From contig CANJJD010000001.1 of NCBI GenBank assembly GCA_947474645.1, positions 1-64,000 of the forward strand: DNA of 64,000 nt, read 5' to 3'. This DNA is from Alphaproteobacteria bacterium (lineage in GTDB: Bacteria; Pseudomonadota; Alphaproteobacteria; Micropepsales; Micropepsaceae). Shown one piece after another: positions 47,744-57,710 of this stretch; the first letter of the stretch is position 1; the number at the start of each line of letters is the position of its first letter. The position numbers were made by a program, and so were the translations under genes. Below the pieces are notes generated by a model that saw only the letters and a list, made by a program, of their open reading frames with translations, had not been told where the DNA came from and searched no databases.

Positions 47744-49036
47744 ATGTCTGCTGTCGCTCTGGCTCCCCCGCCCGGATACTTCACCCAGGGGCTCGAAGCC
47801 GCCGACCCGGACGTCTTCAACAGCATCCAGGACGAACTCAACCGCCAGCGCGACAAGATCGAACTGATCGCGTCCGAGAACATCGTTTCCAAGGCGGTGC
47901 TGGAAGCCCAGGGCTCGGTCCTGACCAACAAATATGCCGAAGGCTATCCCGGCAAGCGCTATTACGGCGGCTGCGAATATGTCGACGTGGCCGAAGAGAT
48001 CGCCATCGATCGCGCCCGCAAATTGTTCGGCGCGGCCTTCGCCAACGTCCAGCCCCATTCCGGCGCCAACGCCAACCAGGCGGCCTTCTATGCCTTGCTC
48101 AATCCGGGCGACACGTTCATGGGCCTGGACCTGGCGGCCGGCGGCCATCTCACCCACGGCCATCCCGCCAACTTTTCCGGCAAATGGTTCAAGCCGGTGC
48201 CTTACACGGTGCGCAAGGATGACCAGCGCGTCGACATGGACCAGGTCGCGTCGCTGGCGCGCGAACACAAGCCCAAGCTGATTCTGGCTGGTGGTTCGGC
48301 CTATTCGCGCATCTGGGACTTCGAAGCCTTCCGCAGGATCGCGGACGAAGTCGGCGCTGTCCTGATGGTCGACATGGCGCATTTCGCCGGCCTGGTGGCG
48401 GGCGGCGTTCATCCCAATCCGGTGCCGCATGCCGATGTGGTGACCACCACCACCCACAAGACCCTGCGCGGTCCGCGCGGCGGCCTGATCCTGTCGCGCG
48501 ACGAGGCCATCGGCAAGAAAATCAACTCCGCCATATTCCCCGGCCTGCAGGGTGGTCCGCTGATGCATGTCATCGCCGCCAAGGCGGTGGCGTTCGGCGA
48601 AGCACTGAAGCCGGAATTCAAGACCTATGCGAAGAACGTGGTGGAGAACGCCAAGGCGCTGGCCGAAGTGCTCAAGGCCAGTGGCCTCGACATCGTCACC
48701 GGCGGTACCGACAATCACCTGATGCTGGTGGATTTGCGCCCCAAGGGCGCCAAGGGGCGTCCCGCCGAACACGCGCTGGATCGCGCCGGCATCACCTGCA
48801 ACAAGAACGCCGTGCCGTTCGACACCGAAAAGGCCACCATCACCTCCGGCGTGCGGCTGGGTTCGCCCGCCTGCACCACCCGAGGCTTCGGCGTGGGCGA
48901 ATTCCGCGAGATCGGCAAGCTGATCGTGGAAGTGGTGGATGCGGTGGCCAAGAACGAAACGGGCGATGCCCAGGTCGAGCAGAGCGTGGCGCGCCGCGTC
49001 AGCGAACTGTGCCAACGCTTTCCGATCTATCCGTAA
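47744..49036 (+). CDS. glyA: Serine hydroxymethyltransferase
   Basis: A 430-residue PLP enzyme that converts serine and tetrahydrofolate to glycine and methylene-THF. Signatures: [37 protein letters not shown] and the PLP lysine in [19 protein letters not shown] 47744 with GAGG upstream gives the normal N-terminus; the frame is open for 52 more codons but without homology. It supplies the glycine used by HemA. Confidence 0.96.
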   Translation: MSAVALAPPPGYFTQGLEAADPDVFNSIQDELNRQRDKIELIASENIVSKAVLEAQGSVLTNKYAEGYPGKRYYGGCEYVDVAEEIAIDRARKLFGAAFANVQPHSGANANQAAFYALLNPGDTFMGLDLAAGGHLTHGHPANFSGKWFKPVPYTVRKDDQRVDMDQVASLAREHKPKLILAGGSAYSRIWDFEAFRRIADEVGAVLMVDMAHFAGLVAGGVHPNPVPHADVVTTTTHKTLRGPRGGLILSRDEAIGKKINSAIFPGLQGGPLMHVIAAKAVAFGEALKPEFKTYAKNVVENAKALAEVLKASGLDIVTGGTDNHLMLVDLRPKGAKGRPAEHALDRAGITCNKNAVPFDTEKATITSGVRLGSPACTTRGFGVGEFREIGKLIVEVVDAVAKNETGDAQVEQSVARRVSELCQRFPIYP

Positions 49037-49048
49037 GGGGAATCCAAG

Positions 49049-49513
49049 ATGCGCTGCCCATTTTGCGGACATGAAGACAGCCAGGTGAAGGATTCGCGTC
49101 CTTCCGAGGACAATTCCGCTATCCGCCGCCGCCGCCATTGCCCCGAATGCGGCGGGCGCTTCACCACTTTCGAGCGCGTGCAGTTGCGCGAGCTGATCGT
49201 CGCCAAGAAGAATGGCCGACGCGAGACCTTCGACCGCGACAAGCTGGAACGCTCCGTCAACCACGCCCTGCGCAAGCGCCCGGTGGAGCGCGAGCGGGTG
49301 GACCGCACCATCACCGGCATCGTGCGCCGCCTGGAATCCATGGGCGAAAACGAGATCCCCGCCAATGTGATCGGCGAGCTGGTGATGCAGGCCCTGGCCA
49401 GCCTGGACAAGGTCGCCTATGTGCGTTTCGCCTCGGTCTACAAGAATTTCCGCGAGACGCGCGACTTCGAGATGCTGATCGGCGAACTCGAAGGCGAAGA
49501 AGACAAGCCTTGA
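49049..49513 (+). CDS. nrdR: Transcriptional repressor NrdR
   Basis: A 154-residue repressor of ribonucleotide reductase genes. A zinc ribbon ([32 protein letters not shown]) is followed by an ATP-cone domain (about 48-138) that senses ATP/dATP. It starts 13 bases after glyA, a common order in alphaproteobacteria, and its stop overlaps the ribH start. Confidence 0.96.
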   Translation: MRCPFCGHEDSQVKDSRPSEDNSAIRRRRHCPECGGRFTTFERVQLRELIVAKKNGRRETFDRDKLERSVNHALRKRPVERERVDRTITGIVRRLESMGENEIPANVIGELVMQALASLDKVAYVRFASVYKNFRETRDFEMLIGELEGEEDKP

Positions 49514-49929
49514 ACATTCTGATTGTTGAAGCGCGTTACCATCCGGATGTCGCCGACGCGCTGGTGGACGGCGCAACCGCGGCGCTGGACAAGGGCGGCG
49601 CGCTGTTCGAGCGCGTCTCCGTCCCCGGCGTGCTGGAAGTGCCGGCCGCCATCGCCATCGCGGCGCGTTCGGCGCGGCCCTTTGACGGCTATGTCGCGCT
49701 GGGCTGCGTTACCGGACCTGCCCATATCGCCGACATGTTCTATGCCGAGACTTTGCGCGGTTTGATGACCCTGGGCGCTTCCGGCATCGCGCTGGGCAAC
49801 GGCATCGTGCTGGCGGGAGACGAGGGCGCTGCCCATGACCTGGCTACGCGCCAGGATCTGGGCGGCGATGCGGCCCGCGCTTGCCTTTCCCTGTGCACCT
49901 TCGCCGAACGCCTGGGCTTCCTCAGATGA
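49510..49929 (+). CDS. ribH: 6,7-dimethyl-8-ribityllumazine synthase
   Basis: A 139-residue enzyme of riboflavin synthesis (penultimate step). Key parts: [38 protein letters not shown] and [19 protein letters not shown] with the catalytic His. The phosphate-binding segment reads GCVTGPAHI where most have GxVIRGxTxH, so the copy is divergent. The start is TTG 49510, overlapping the nrdR stop (TTGA). No ribD, ribE or ribBA is adjacent. Confidence 0.85.
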   Translation: MNILIVEARYHPDVADALVDGATAALDKGGALFERVSVPGVLEVPAAIAIAARSARPFDGYVALGCVTGPAHIADMFYAETLRGLMTLGASGIALGNGIVLAGDEGAAHDLATRQDLGGDAARACLSLCTFAERLGFLR

Positions 49930-50423
49930 GTAGCGACGAAAGCCCCACGAACGAAAGCAAAGGCGATGCGCGCCATGCCGCGCGTCTCGGCGCGGTGCAG
50001 GCGCTGTACCAGATGGAAATGTCGGGTAACGGCGCCGAGGAAGTGGCCCAGGAATTCGCCGAGCACCGTTTCAGCGAATTGCCGGTGCCGCCGGACGGCG
50101 ATTTCTTCTTTGCCATCATCACCGGGGTGCCCAAGCACCAGGTCGAAATCGACCGCGCCATTGCGGGCGCCCTGTCCGAGAAATGGAAGCTGGAACGGGT
50201 GGATTCCATCCTGCGCGCGATCCTGCGCTGCGCCGTGTTCGAGCTGGTGGCGCGGCGCGACGTGCCGGCCAAGGTGGTGATTGACGAATATGTCGCAGTG
50301 TCGGGCGCTTTCTTCGGCGGCGACGAGCCGGGCTTCGTCAATGCCGCGCTCGACACCCTTGCCCGCCGAAAGCGCGCGCCGGAGTTCGGACTGCCCGTTC
50401 CCGAAGGGGAATTGGATTTCTGA
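49926..50423 (+). CDS. nusB: Transcription antitermination factor NusB
   Basis: A 165-residue all-helical RNA-binding protein that, with NusE, binds boxA for rRNA antitermination. Signatures: ARLGAVQALYQMEM, the central SILRAILRCAVFELV and VVIDEYVAVSGAFFG. The start overlaps the ribH stop (ATGA). The order nrdR-ribH-nusB, with thiL downstream, is conserved. Confidence 0.94.
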   Translation: MSSDESPTNESKGDARHAARLGAVQALYQMEMSGNGAEEVAQEFAEHRFSELPVPPDGDFFFAIITGVPKHQVEIDRAIAGALSEKWKLERVDSILRAILRCAVFELVARRDVPAKVVIDEYVAVSGAFFGGDEPGFVNAALDTLARRKRAPEFGLPVPEGELDF

Positions 50424-50572
50424 TCCTGACATGTCCGTTCGGTAACGAGTTCCCCACAAATCAAACGCTTGCCTTGTTGCATCTGCGAAGAGTTTTAAGG
50501 CCCTTGGCGGCCTTGCGACCGCAGCAAATGCGATGCAAGGTCCGCCATGCCAAAAAACTCTGGGGGAGTTTC

Positions 50573-50629
50573 GTGGACATCAAGAATCGCGACTTCTTCC
50601 TCACAGGCGCCGTTGCGGGCGCGGTTTGA
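50573..50629 (+). other. 18-codon leader-like frame with strong ribosome site
   Basis: GTG 50573 is preceded by GGGGGAG at ideal spacing and encodes VDIKNRDFFLTGAVAGAV, then TGA. This looks like the first half of a Tat/Sec signal peptide cut short, 33 bases before the exported cupin gene. It may be a leader peptide or the scar of a lost exported gene. Confidence 0.35.
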
Positions 50630-50661
50630 TTTTTCAACAGTTCAATCTTTGGGAGTGCGTA

Positions 50662-51615
50662 ATGAAGACTATCCGTAAAATCCTGCTGGCCGCCGCGGCG
50701 GTGGCGCTTTCGCTGCCCGCCTCGGCCCAGTTCCTCGGCAAGGAAGAAAATCCGATTGGCACTTTCGCCAAGGGCACGGTCTTCTTGTCGCCCAAGCCGA
50801 CCTCGATGACGCGCTATACCGCGCCGAACAAGCCGCACTGGAAGCTGTCGGAGATACTGGCGTCGCACAGGGGCCAGAGCGATTGGGTGCAGCCCATCAT
50901 CCGCAACAAGGACCAGGAAGCCGACTACATCTCCATGGCCCCGGGCAAGAAGACCAAGGAGATGATGTATCCGGACGACCGGCTGGTGTTCATCGTCTGG
51001 GACGGCTCGATCAAGGTCTCGATCGCCGGCCACGAACCTTTCGTCGCAACCAAGGGCTTCATGGTCAACGTGCCCTTCCGCAATCTCTTCACCCTGGAAA
51101 ATGTCGGCTCGACGCCGGCCCTGCGCTTTGAAGTGCGCCAGGTCGGCTCGGTTCCGCTCTATCCGGTCAGCGAGACTCCCGATGCCGTCAAGGGCATGAC
51201 CTATACCCGGGTCACCAACCTGACCGGCCCGGCCAAGGAGAAAGAGTCCAATCCGATCTATGTGGACTATATGAAGGAGTTCAACGGCACGGATAAGCCC
51301 TATGGCGGCAAGTTCGTGTGGGACGACCACTTCACGTCCAACATTCTGCGCGGCAAGGGCGCCCCGGTTCCGGGCGATGAGAAAAAGGGCCACTTCCATG
51401 TTGGTTGGACCGAGTTCTGGTTCATCATGGAAGGCCATATCGGCATCAAGATCGAAGGCGAGAAGTATTTCGTCACCGATCCGGGCGACATCATGACCGC
51501 CGCCCAGGGCCGCTGGCACCGTGCCGGCAACGACCCGAGCGCGCCCTGGTCCACCCGCGTGCCGTTCAATCCGCGCCCCCCGATCCTGCACAACTTCGAC
51601 GCCGACGAGAAGTAA
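50662..51615 (+). CDS. Exported cupin-like protein
   Basis: A 317-residue protein with a signal peptide (MKTIRKILLAAAAVALSLPA to SAQ). The C-terminal half has a good cupin: GHFHVGWTEFWFIMEGHIGI and a closing GRWHRAGND; the N-terminal half looks like a degenerate second cupin (RLVFIVWDGSIKVSI). Substrate unknown. GGGAG precedes ATG 50662. It separates nusB from thiL and ends at its own terminator, so it looks like an insertion into that cluster. Confidence 0.72.
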   Translation: MKTIRKILLAAAAVALSLPASAQFLGKEENPIGTFAKGTVFLSPKPTSMTRYTAPNKPHWKLSEILASHRGQSDWVQPIIRNKDQEADYISMAPGKKTKEMMYPDDRLVFIVWDGSIKVSIAGHEPFVATKGFMVNVPFRNLFTLENVGSTPALRFEVRQVGSVPLYPVSETPDAVKGMTYTRVTNLTGPAKEKESNPIYVDYMKEFNGTDKPYGGKFVWDDHFTSNILRGKGAPVPGDEKKGHFHVGWTEFWFIMEGHIGIKIEGEKYFVTDPGDIMTAAQGRWHRAGNDPSAPWSTRVPFNPRPPILHNFDADEK

Positions 51616-51638
51616 ACCTCGGCTTTCGGAAAGATCAG

Positions 51639-51667
51639 CGGCGGCGCCTTACGGCGCCGCCGTTTTT
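51639..51667 (+). terminator. Rho-independent terminator after the cupin gene
   Basis: CGGCGGCGCC-TTAC-GGCGCCGCCG is followed by TTTTT. It ends only 16 bases before the thiL ATG, so thiL must use read-through or a promoter inside the cupin gene. Confidence 0.88.
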
Positions 51668-51683
51668 CTTTATGCTGTGAGGT

Positions 51684-52607
51684 ATGGATGAGTTCGGCAT
51701 CATCGCTAGGTACTTCGCGCCGCTGGCAGGCGAGGGGAGCTTCGGCCTGAAGGACGATGCCGCGCTGCTGCCCGCGCGTCCCGGCCAGGATCTGGTCGTC
51801 ACCACCGACACGATTACCGAAGGCGTGGACTTCTTCGCCTTCGATCCGTCCGGCGACATTGCCCGCAAGGCGCTGCGGGTGAACCTGTCGGACCTGGCCG
51901 CCAAGGGCGCGATGCCGGCGCACTATCTTCTGAACCTGTCGCTGCCCCACACCATCACGCCGGACTGGCTGGCGGGTTTCGCCGCGGGCCTGGCGCAGGA
52001 CCAGCGGGAATTCGGCATCTCGCTGCTGGGCGGCGACACCGGCGCCACCGATGGCCCGCTGACCATCGCCGTCACCGCTTTTGGTTTCGTGCCGCAAGGC
52101 AAAATGATCCGCCGCGATGGCGCCAAGGTAGGCGATGCCGTCTATGTCACCGGCGCCATCGGGGATTCCGGCGGCGGCCTTGCCATCTTCAAGCGCGAAA
52201 AGCACAGCCTGTCCGATACTGACCGCGACGCGTTGATCGCACGCTACCGGGTGCCGCAGCCGCCGGTGGCCTTCGCGGAGAACTTGCGCGCCATCGCCCA
52301 TGCAAGCGTGGACGTTTCCGACGGGTTGATCGCAGATCTGGGCCATATCGCCTCGGCGTCCGGCGTGCGCATTGTGGTGGACGGCGAGGCCGTGCCGCTA
52401 TCGCCGCCGCTCCGTGCGCTATGGCACGATAATGCACTGCTGCGCGCGGTGGCAGCGGGCGACGATTACCAGATCGCCTTCACCGCACCGCCGGGCCTGA
52501 ACGGGCCTTTCACCCAAATCGGCCGAGCGGAAAAAGGCGAGGGCGTCAGCCTCACCGTGAACGGCAAGGACGTTGCCCTGTCCAAGGCCGGCTACCGGCA
52601 TTTCTAG
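51684..52607 (+). CDS. thiL: Thiamine-monophosphate kinase
   Basis: A 307-residue enzyme that phosphorylates thiamine monophosphate to the active diphosphate. Signatures: MDEFGIIARYFAPL, LKDDAALL, VTTDTITEGVDFF, ARKALRVNLSDLAAKGA and ISLLGGDTGATDG, the PurM-like ATP/Mg2+ site. The C-terminal HASVDVSDGLIADLGHIA is also typical. Confidence 0.95.
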   Translation: MDEFGIIARYFAPLAGEGSFGLKDDAALLPARPGQDLVVTTDTITEGVDFFAFDPSGDIARKALRVNLSDLAAKGAMPAHYLLNLSLPHTITPDWLAGFAAGLAQDQREFGISLLGGDTGATDGPLTIAVTAFGFVPQGKMIRRDGAKVGDAVYVTGAIGDSGGGLAIFKREKHSLSDTDRDALIARYRVPQPPVAFAENLRAIAHASVDVSDGLIADLGHIASASGVRIVVDGEAVPLSPPLRALWHDNALLRAVAAGDDYQIAFTAPPGLNGPFTQIGRAEKGEGVSLTVNGKDVALSKAGYRHF

Positions 52608-52672
52608 CCGATTGTCACCGCGCGTCCGCCGGGCTATTTATTTGAAAGACGAATTCTCGCGGGGGCGGGGCG

Positions 52673-53911
52673 ATGAACGGGAAATTCCTGACAGCGGCGA
52701 TACTTGCATGGCTTGTGGCCGGTGCTCCCGCATTTTCCCAAACCGCGACAGCGGCGCAAACATCCGTAAAACTCTCGCAAGTCCTCATAGACATGCCTGC
52801 CGGCACGACCTGGGTATCGGTGCATGTCGACATATTCTGCATCCAGGATCATAGGTCCCTGGATTGGTCGGGCGGACGCAAGCGCGAAAATCCCACCGCC
52901 TACTCCCTGCCTTTCAAGACCGAAATGGAGAAGGCCGGATACAAGATTGTCACTCCGGGAGAAGAAAACCTGTTTGAGCCTGACGCCGCCTCCGCCGACT
53001 ATGAAGTGGCGGCCGTGATCTCGGACCTGCATGTGGAAGGCTGCGTGAATGATGGCAGTTACTTCACCGAGAGCGGTACCGTTCGCGGAGACAGCACCAT
53101 GAAGGTGGACTGGCAACTTTATTCACCGCTGAAAAAACAGGTGGTGGCGCGCGCCACCACCAACGGCAAGGCAAAACTGGAGCGCAGCGCATCCGGCGGC
53201 ATACAGAGGTTGATAAGCCTGGCCTTCGCCGAAAATGCGCGCGCCCTGGCATCGAATGCCGACTTCCGTGCCGCACTGACGGCGTCCAAACCTGCCACCA
53301 ACGAGATTGTTCGTCCTGGACAGCAAGCCAAGATCGCGCTGGCGGGCAGCCTCAAGGCCGGCAAGCGGCCGGTCGCGGATTCCGTGGGCAGTGTGGTGAC
53401 CATCCTGACCGGCTCGGCCACCGGTTCCGGCGATCTTGTGTCGAACGACGGCTACATGCTCACCAACGCCCATGTCGTGGGCGATGAAAAGCAGGTGCGC
53501 GTCCGCTGGTCCGACGGCATCGAGACGGTGGCCGAGGTGGTGCGTGTCGCCAAGGCCCGCGATATCGCCCTGATCAAGACCAGTTCACGGGATCGCGATC
53601 CGTTGCCGATCAAGCGCGGTGCCGTGACACCGGGCCAGCGCGTCTACGTCATCGGTTCTCCCAGGGGCCAGGCGTACCAGGGCACGGTCAGCAGCGGTAT
53701 TGTTTCAGCGAGCCGTGTCGTTGAGGGACTGCGCTATATTCAAAGCGATGTCTCCATATCCCATGGCTCGAGCGGTGGCGCGCTGCTGGATGAAAATGGC
53801 GCGATGATCGGCATCGCGGTCTCAGGCGTGGACGTTACTGTCGCGACGGGCCTGAATTTTTTCATCCCTATCGGCGACGCGCTCGACTTCCTGAACCTGG
53901 AACAAAATTAA
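52673..53911 (+). CDS. Exported trypsin-like serine protease with N-terminal extra domain
   Basis: A 412-residue protein with a signal peptide (ending PAFSQ). Residues 25 to about 220 form an unrecognised domain. The C-terminal half is a trypsin-like (S1C/DegP-type) protease: His in MLTNAHVVGDEK, Asp in KARDIALIK, and Ser in ISHGSSGGALLDENG. No PDZ domain follows. Possible role: periplasmic quality control or processing of a specific partner. Confidence 0.85.
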   Translation: MNGKFLTAAILAWLVAGAPAFSQTATAAQTSVKLSQVLIDMPAGTTWVSVHVDIFCIQDHRSLDWSGGRKRENPTAYSLPFKTEMEKAGYKIVTPGEENLFEPDAASADYEVAAVISDLHVEGCVNDGSYFTESGTVRGDSTMKVDWQLYSPLKKQVVARATTNGKAKLERSASGGIQRLISLAFAENARALASNADFRAALTASKPATNEIVRPGQQAKIALAGSLKAGKRPVADSVGSVVTILTGSATGSGDLVSNDGYMLTNAHVVGDEKQVRVRWSDGIETVAEVVRVAKARDIALIKTSSRDRDPLPIKRGAVTPGQRVYVIGSPRGQAYQGTVSSGIVSASRVVEGLRYIQSDVSISHGSSGGALLDENGAMIGIAVSGVDVTVATGLNFFIPIGDALDFLNLEQN

Positions 53912-53945
53912 CCATTCGCTAACCCTGTTTTGCCAGGCTCTGCCC

Positions 53946-54500
53946 ATGCGCAAGGCGGCGATTCTGGCCCTGATATCTGCTGTCCTCATTCTTCCGGCGT
54001 TCGCCGCCGAGGAGAAGGCCGGGCATGGCGAAGCCAAAAGTGGGCATGGCGAAGCCAAAGCCGGACACGGCGAAGCCAAGAAGGGCAAGCCCGGCACCAA
54101 TGTCGACATGCCCTTCCTGATGGCGCCCCTGACCAATGAAAACGGCAAGCTGCTGGGCTATGCCTATGTCTCATCGCGTCTCACGGCGTCTTCGGAAGGC
54201 ATCGTCACCGATGTGCGTGAGAAGCTGCCCTTCATCCAGGACGCCATGGTGCGCGACATCAACACCAACCCTGTCGCCAGTGCCGATGATCCCAGGAGCG
54301 TGGATGTTGCCCGCCTGGAAGCGCGCCTGTTGGCCAACGCCCGCAAGGTGATGGGCGCTGCCAAGATCAAGCTGATCACGGTCTGCAGCGTCCAGATCGC
54401 CGAACTTCACCCGGTCCAGACCCCGGCCCTGACGGCCCCGGCCGACCTGCCGGCGCTGGATGCCCACAAGAACCCAATAAAATCGCGCTGCGACGCCTGA
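53946..54500 (+). CDS. Exported hypothetical protein with GHGEAK repeats
   Basis: A 184-residue protein with a signal peptide (ending AFAAE). Three 7-residue repeats (A/S)GHGEAK(A/S/K) at about 25-45 come from three 21-bp DNA repeats at about 54020-54083. The conserved-looking part (DMPFLMAPLTNENGKLLGYA, then SRLTASSEGIVTDVREKLPF) vaguely recalls FliL-type periplasmic proteins, but I cannot assign it. The His-rich repeats might bind metal. Confidence 0.65.
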   Translation: MRKAAILALISAVLILPAFAAEEKAGHGEAKSGHGEAKAGHGEAKKGKPGTNVDMPFLMAPLTNENGKLLGYAYVSSRLTASSEGIVTDVREKLPFIQDAMVRDINTNPVASADDPRSVDVARLEARLLANARKVMGAAKIKLITVCSVQIAELHPVQTPALTAPADLPALDAHKNPIKSRCDA

Positions 54501-54687
54501 TTCGGGCCGTTTCCGCGCGGCTTTCCGGTTGCCTCGCAAGGCGGCTTTTGGCAGTCTCCCGCCGCCCTTGAAGCGGCGAGTCCGGACCTGATCCGAGACA
54601 CCGGCCATGGGGATCGGCTTCGCGCCCTTCCTCTCTCAACGAGCGGGCGCGCTCCGGCCCAAAACGAAATAACCTCTGGGGGAAGTC

Positions 54688-56811
54688 ATGCAATTGGAAA
54701 TCGTTCTGGCCTGTGGCGTGCTGGCGCTGCTGTACGGCCTTTGGACCATCCGCTCGGTTCTCAGCCTGCCGGCCGGCAATGCCCGGATGCAGGAAATCGC
54801 CGCCGCCATCCAGGAAGGCGCGGCCGCCTATCTCAACCGCCAATACGCCACCATCGGCGCTGTCGGCGTGGTGATCTTCGCGCTCGCCTTCTTCGTGCTG
54901 GGCTGGGAGGTCGCTGTCGGCTTCCTGATCGGCGCGACCCTGTCGGGCGCCGCCGGTTATATCGGCATGTATGTCTCGGTCCGCGCCAACGTCCGCACCA
55001 CCGAAGCCTCGCGCTCCGGCCTGGCCGCGGGCCTGTCGGTGGCGTTCCGCTCCGGCGCCGTCACCGGCATGCTGGTGGTGGGCCTGGGGCTGCTGGCGGT
55101 CGCCGGCTACTACGCCTTCCTCACCATGGGTCTCGGCCTTTCGCTGGAAAGCACCGAACAGAACCGCATCATCGTGGACAGCCTTGTCGGCCTTGGCTTC
55201 GGCGCCTCGCTGATCTCCATCTTCGCCCGTCTGGGCGGGGGCATCTTCACCAAGGGCGCTGACGTGGGCGGCGACATGGTGGGCAAGGTCGAAGCGGGAA
55301 TTCCCGAAGATGACCCGCGCAATCCCGCCACCATCGCCGACAATGTGGGCGACAATGTCGGCGACTGCGCCGGCATGGCGGCCGACCTGTTCGAGACCTT
55401 CGCGGTGACCACCGTCGCCACGATGGTCCTGGCCTCGATCTATTTCTCGGGCGAGACCAAGGCCCAGCTGATGATCTATCCGCTGGCCATCGCCGGTCTT
55501 TCCATCGTCACCTCGATCATCGGCACCTTCTTTGTCCGTCTGGGCGCGTCCAAGAACATCATGGGCGCTCTCTACAAGGGCGTGATCGCCACCGTGATCC
55601 TGTCGCTGATCGGCCTGTGGCCGCTCACCGACACGATGATCGGCATGGACACGCAGCTCAACTCCGGCGGCATCGACTATAGCGGCATGACCTTGTTCTG
55701 GTGCGGCGTGGTCGGCCTGGCCGTCACCGGCGCGATCATCGTGATCACCGAATACTATACCGGCACCAACTACCGCCCGGTGCAGTCCATCGCCAAGTCG
55801 TCGGTCACCGGTCACGGCACCAACGTGATCCAGGGCCTGGCGGTCTCGATGGAATCCACCGCCCCGGTGGCGCTGGTGATCTGCGCCGGCATTATCGTCA
55901 CCTACATGCTGGCGGGCCTGTTCGGCATCGCCATCGCGGTCAGCACCATGCTGTCGCTGGCGGGCATGGTGGTGGCGCTGGATGCCTTCGGTCCGGTCAC
56001 CGACAATGCCGGCGGCATCGCCGAAATGGCCGGTCTTGAGGGCGATGTCCGCAAGACCACCGACGCGCTGGACGCGGTGGGCAACACCACCAAGGCCGTC
56101 ACCAAGGGCTATGCCATCGGTTCGGCCGGCCTGGGCGCGCTGGTTCTGTTCGCCGCCTATACCGAGGACCTGAAGTATTTCGCCGCCCAGGGCACCGGCT
56201 TCTTCGCCGGGCTTGAGCTGCCGACCTTCAGCCTGTCCGACCCCTGGGTTGTGGTGGGCCTGCTGTTCGGCGGCTTGCTGCCCTACCTGTTCGGCGGCAT
56301 GGCCATGACGGCGGTTGGCCGCGCGGCCGGTTCGGTGGTCGAGGAAGTGCGCAAGCAGTTCCGCGAAATGCCGGGCATCATGCAGGGCACCCAGAAGCCC
56401 AACTATGCCCGCGCCGTGGACTTGCTGACCAAGGCCGCCATCAAGGAAATGGTGATCCCGTCGATGCTGCCGGTGTTCTCGCCCATCGTCCTGTTCGTCT
56501 TCGTGAACTGGGTCGCGGGCAAGACCCAGGCCTTCAACGCCGTCGGCGCCATGCTGATGGGCGTGATCGTCACCGGTCTTTTTGTGGCGATTTCCATGAC
56601 CTCCGGTGGCGGGGCCTGGGACAATGCCAAGAAGTACATCGAGGACGGCCATCACGGCGGCAAGGGCTCGGAAGCCCACAAGGCCGCGGTGACCGGCGAC
56701 ACGGTCGGCGATCCCTACAAGGACACCGCCGGTCCGGCCGTCAACCCGATGATCAAGATCACCAACATCGTGGCCTTGCTGCTGCTGGCGGTCCTGGCCC
56801 ATCTGGGTTGA
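54688..56811 (+). CDS. hppA: Membrane-bound proton-translocating pyrophosphatase
   Basis: A 707-residue protein with about 16 membrane helices that hydrolyses pyrophosphate and pumps protons. Active-site motifs: [33 protein letters not shown] and a C-terminal [14 protein letters not shown]. The segment [16 protein letters not shown] has Lys where potassium-dependent enzymes have Ala, so this should be the K+-insensitive H+ pump. CTGGGGGAAG precedes the ATG. Confidence 0.96.
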   Translation: MQLEIVLACGVLALLYGLWTIRSVLSLPAGNARMQEIAAAIQEGAAAYLNRQYATIGAVGVVIFALAFFVLGWEVAVGFLIGATLSGAAGYIGMYVSVRANVRTTEASRSGLAAGLSVAFRSGAVTGMLVVGLGLLAVAGYYAFLTMGLGLSLESTEQNRIIVDSLVGLGFGASLISIFARLGGGIFTKGADVGGDMVGKVEAGIPEDDPRNPATIADNVGDNVGDCAGMAADLFETFAVTTVATMVLASIYFSGETKAQLMIYPLAIAGLSIVTSIIGTFFVRLGASKNIMGALYKGVIATVILSLIGLWPLTDTMIGMDTQLNSGGIDYSGMTLFWCGVVGLAVTGAIIVITEYYTGTNYRPVQSIAKSSVTGHGTNVIQGLAVSMESTAPVALVICAGIIVTYMLAGLFGIAIAVSTMLSLAGMVVALDAFGPVTDNAGGIAEMAGLEGDVRKTTDALDAVGNTTKAVTKGYAIGSAGLGALVLFAAYTEDLKYFAAQGTGFFAGLELPTFSLSDPWVVVGLLFGGLLPYLFGGMAMTAVGRAAGSVVEEVRKQFREMPGIMQGTQKPNYARAVDLLTKAAIKEMVIPSMLPVFSPIVLFVFVNWVAGKTQAFNAVGAMLMGVIVTGLFVAISMTSGGGAWDNAKKYIEDGHHGGKGSEAHKAAVTGDTVGDPYKDTAGPAVNPMIKITNIVALLLLAVLAHLG

Positions 56812-56827
56812 TCTGATTGCAAAACCA

Positions 56828-56861
56828 AAAAAGGCGCGGGTGGCGACACCCGCGCCTTTTT
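56828..56861 (+). terminator. Rho-independent terminator after hppA
   Basis: AAAAAGGCGCGGGTG-GCGA-CACCCGCGCC is followed by TTTTT; a textbook terminator 16 bases after the stop. Confidence 0.92.
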
Positions 56862-57068
56862 CTTTGCTTGCCCCCTGCAACGCCGCTACCAAATAGCCGG
56901 ATCACGCGCGGCAGGGCTTGTTGGAAACGCAATTGTCACAAATCTCGCCGGTTTCGGGGCGCGAAGCCTTGCGGTGGCAGATCGTGGCGAAAATTGGGCA
57001 TCGAAAGCTCTTTTTTTCCGCTGCGGCCGTGTTTTATATTGCCGAGGTGACAGCCCAATAAACGTGCC

Positions 57069-57710
57069 GTGCCGCCCGATCCACTCACGACCGTCGAAAC
57101 TTTTCGTTCCCACGGTTATGCCGTCATCCGTGGCCTGGTCGCTGCCGATCGTGTGGCGCGGCTTCGCGATCACATGGCGGCGCGCGCGGCCGCCGGCACC
57201 TTGCGCATGAATGGCGACGAACAGGTGCCGGGCACTCCGCATGTCTATGGCGATGCCGCGGTGGATACGCTGATGCAGGACATCAAGCCCCTGATCGAGG
57301 CCCATAGCGGCCTCAAACTGCATCCCACCTATTCCTTTGCCCGCATCTACAAGAAGGGCGACGTGCTGGCGCCGCATCGCGACCGGGACGCCTGCGAGAT
57401 TTCCATCAGCCTCAATCTGGGCCAGGAGCCCGATGTTCCCTGGCCGCTCAATATCGGCGAGGAAGATGCGCCCTTTGCCGCCATGCTGCGCCCCGGCGAC
57501 GTGCTTCTGTACCGGGGGCCGGAGCTGACGCACTGGCGCGACGCTTATCAGGGCGAACGGCTGTTTCAGGTTTTCCTGCATTATGTCGACGCCAACGGCC
57601 CCCATGCGGGAGAGAAATTCGACCGCCGCGCCTCGCTGGGCAACGCCTTCACGCCGGAGATGACGGGACGGCTGGCGAGCATCCAGGTGCCCAGGCTGAC
57701 GGGCCGCTGA
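57069..57710 (+). CDS. 2OG-Fe(II) oxygenase-like protein A
   Basis: A 213-residue protein from GTG 57069. Iron ligands are the HxD of LAPHRDRDACEISISL (about 100) and the later His of LTHWRDAYQGERLFQVFLHY (about 160), with an Arg after it for 2-oxoglutarate. It begins with an FRSHGYAVIRGLVAADRVAR lead-in like phytanoyl-CoA/prolyl hydroxylase relatives. Substrate unknown. Its stop abuts the stop of oxygenase B opposite, with no gap. Confidence 0.75.
   Translation: MPPDPLTTVETFRSHGYAVIRGLVAADRVARLRDHMAARAAAGTLRMNGDEQVPGTPHVYGDAAVDTLMQDIKPLIEAHSGLKLHPTYSFARIYKKGDVLAPHRDRDACEISISLNLGQEPDVPWPLNIGEEDAPFAAMLRPGDVLLYRGPELTHWRDAYQGERLFQVFLHYVDANGPHAGEKFDRRASLGNAFTPEMTGRLASIQVPRLTGR

Noticed and set aside
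47630-49576. Long minus-strand frame opposite glyA and nrdR
   Set aside because: Antisense shadow of two certain genes; no recognisable domain.
54376-56892. Very long minus-strand open frame (over 800 codons) opposite hppA
   Set aside because: It is the antisense of a clear pyrophosphatase and is rich in His, Gly, Gln and Asp, as expected from GC-rich codon bias on the other strand.
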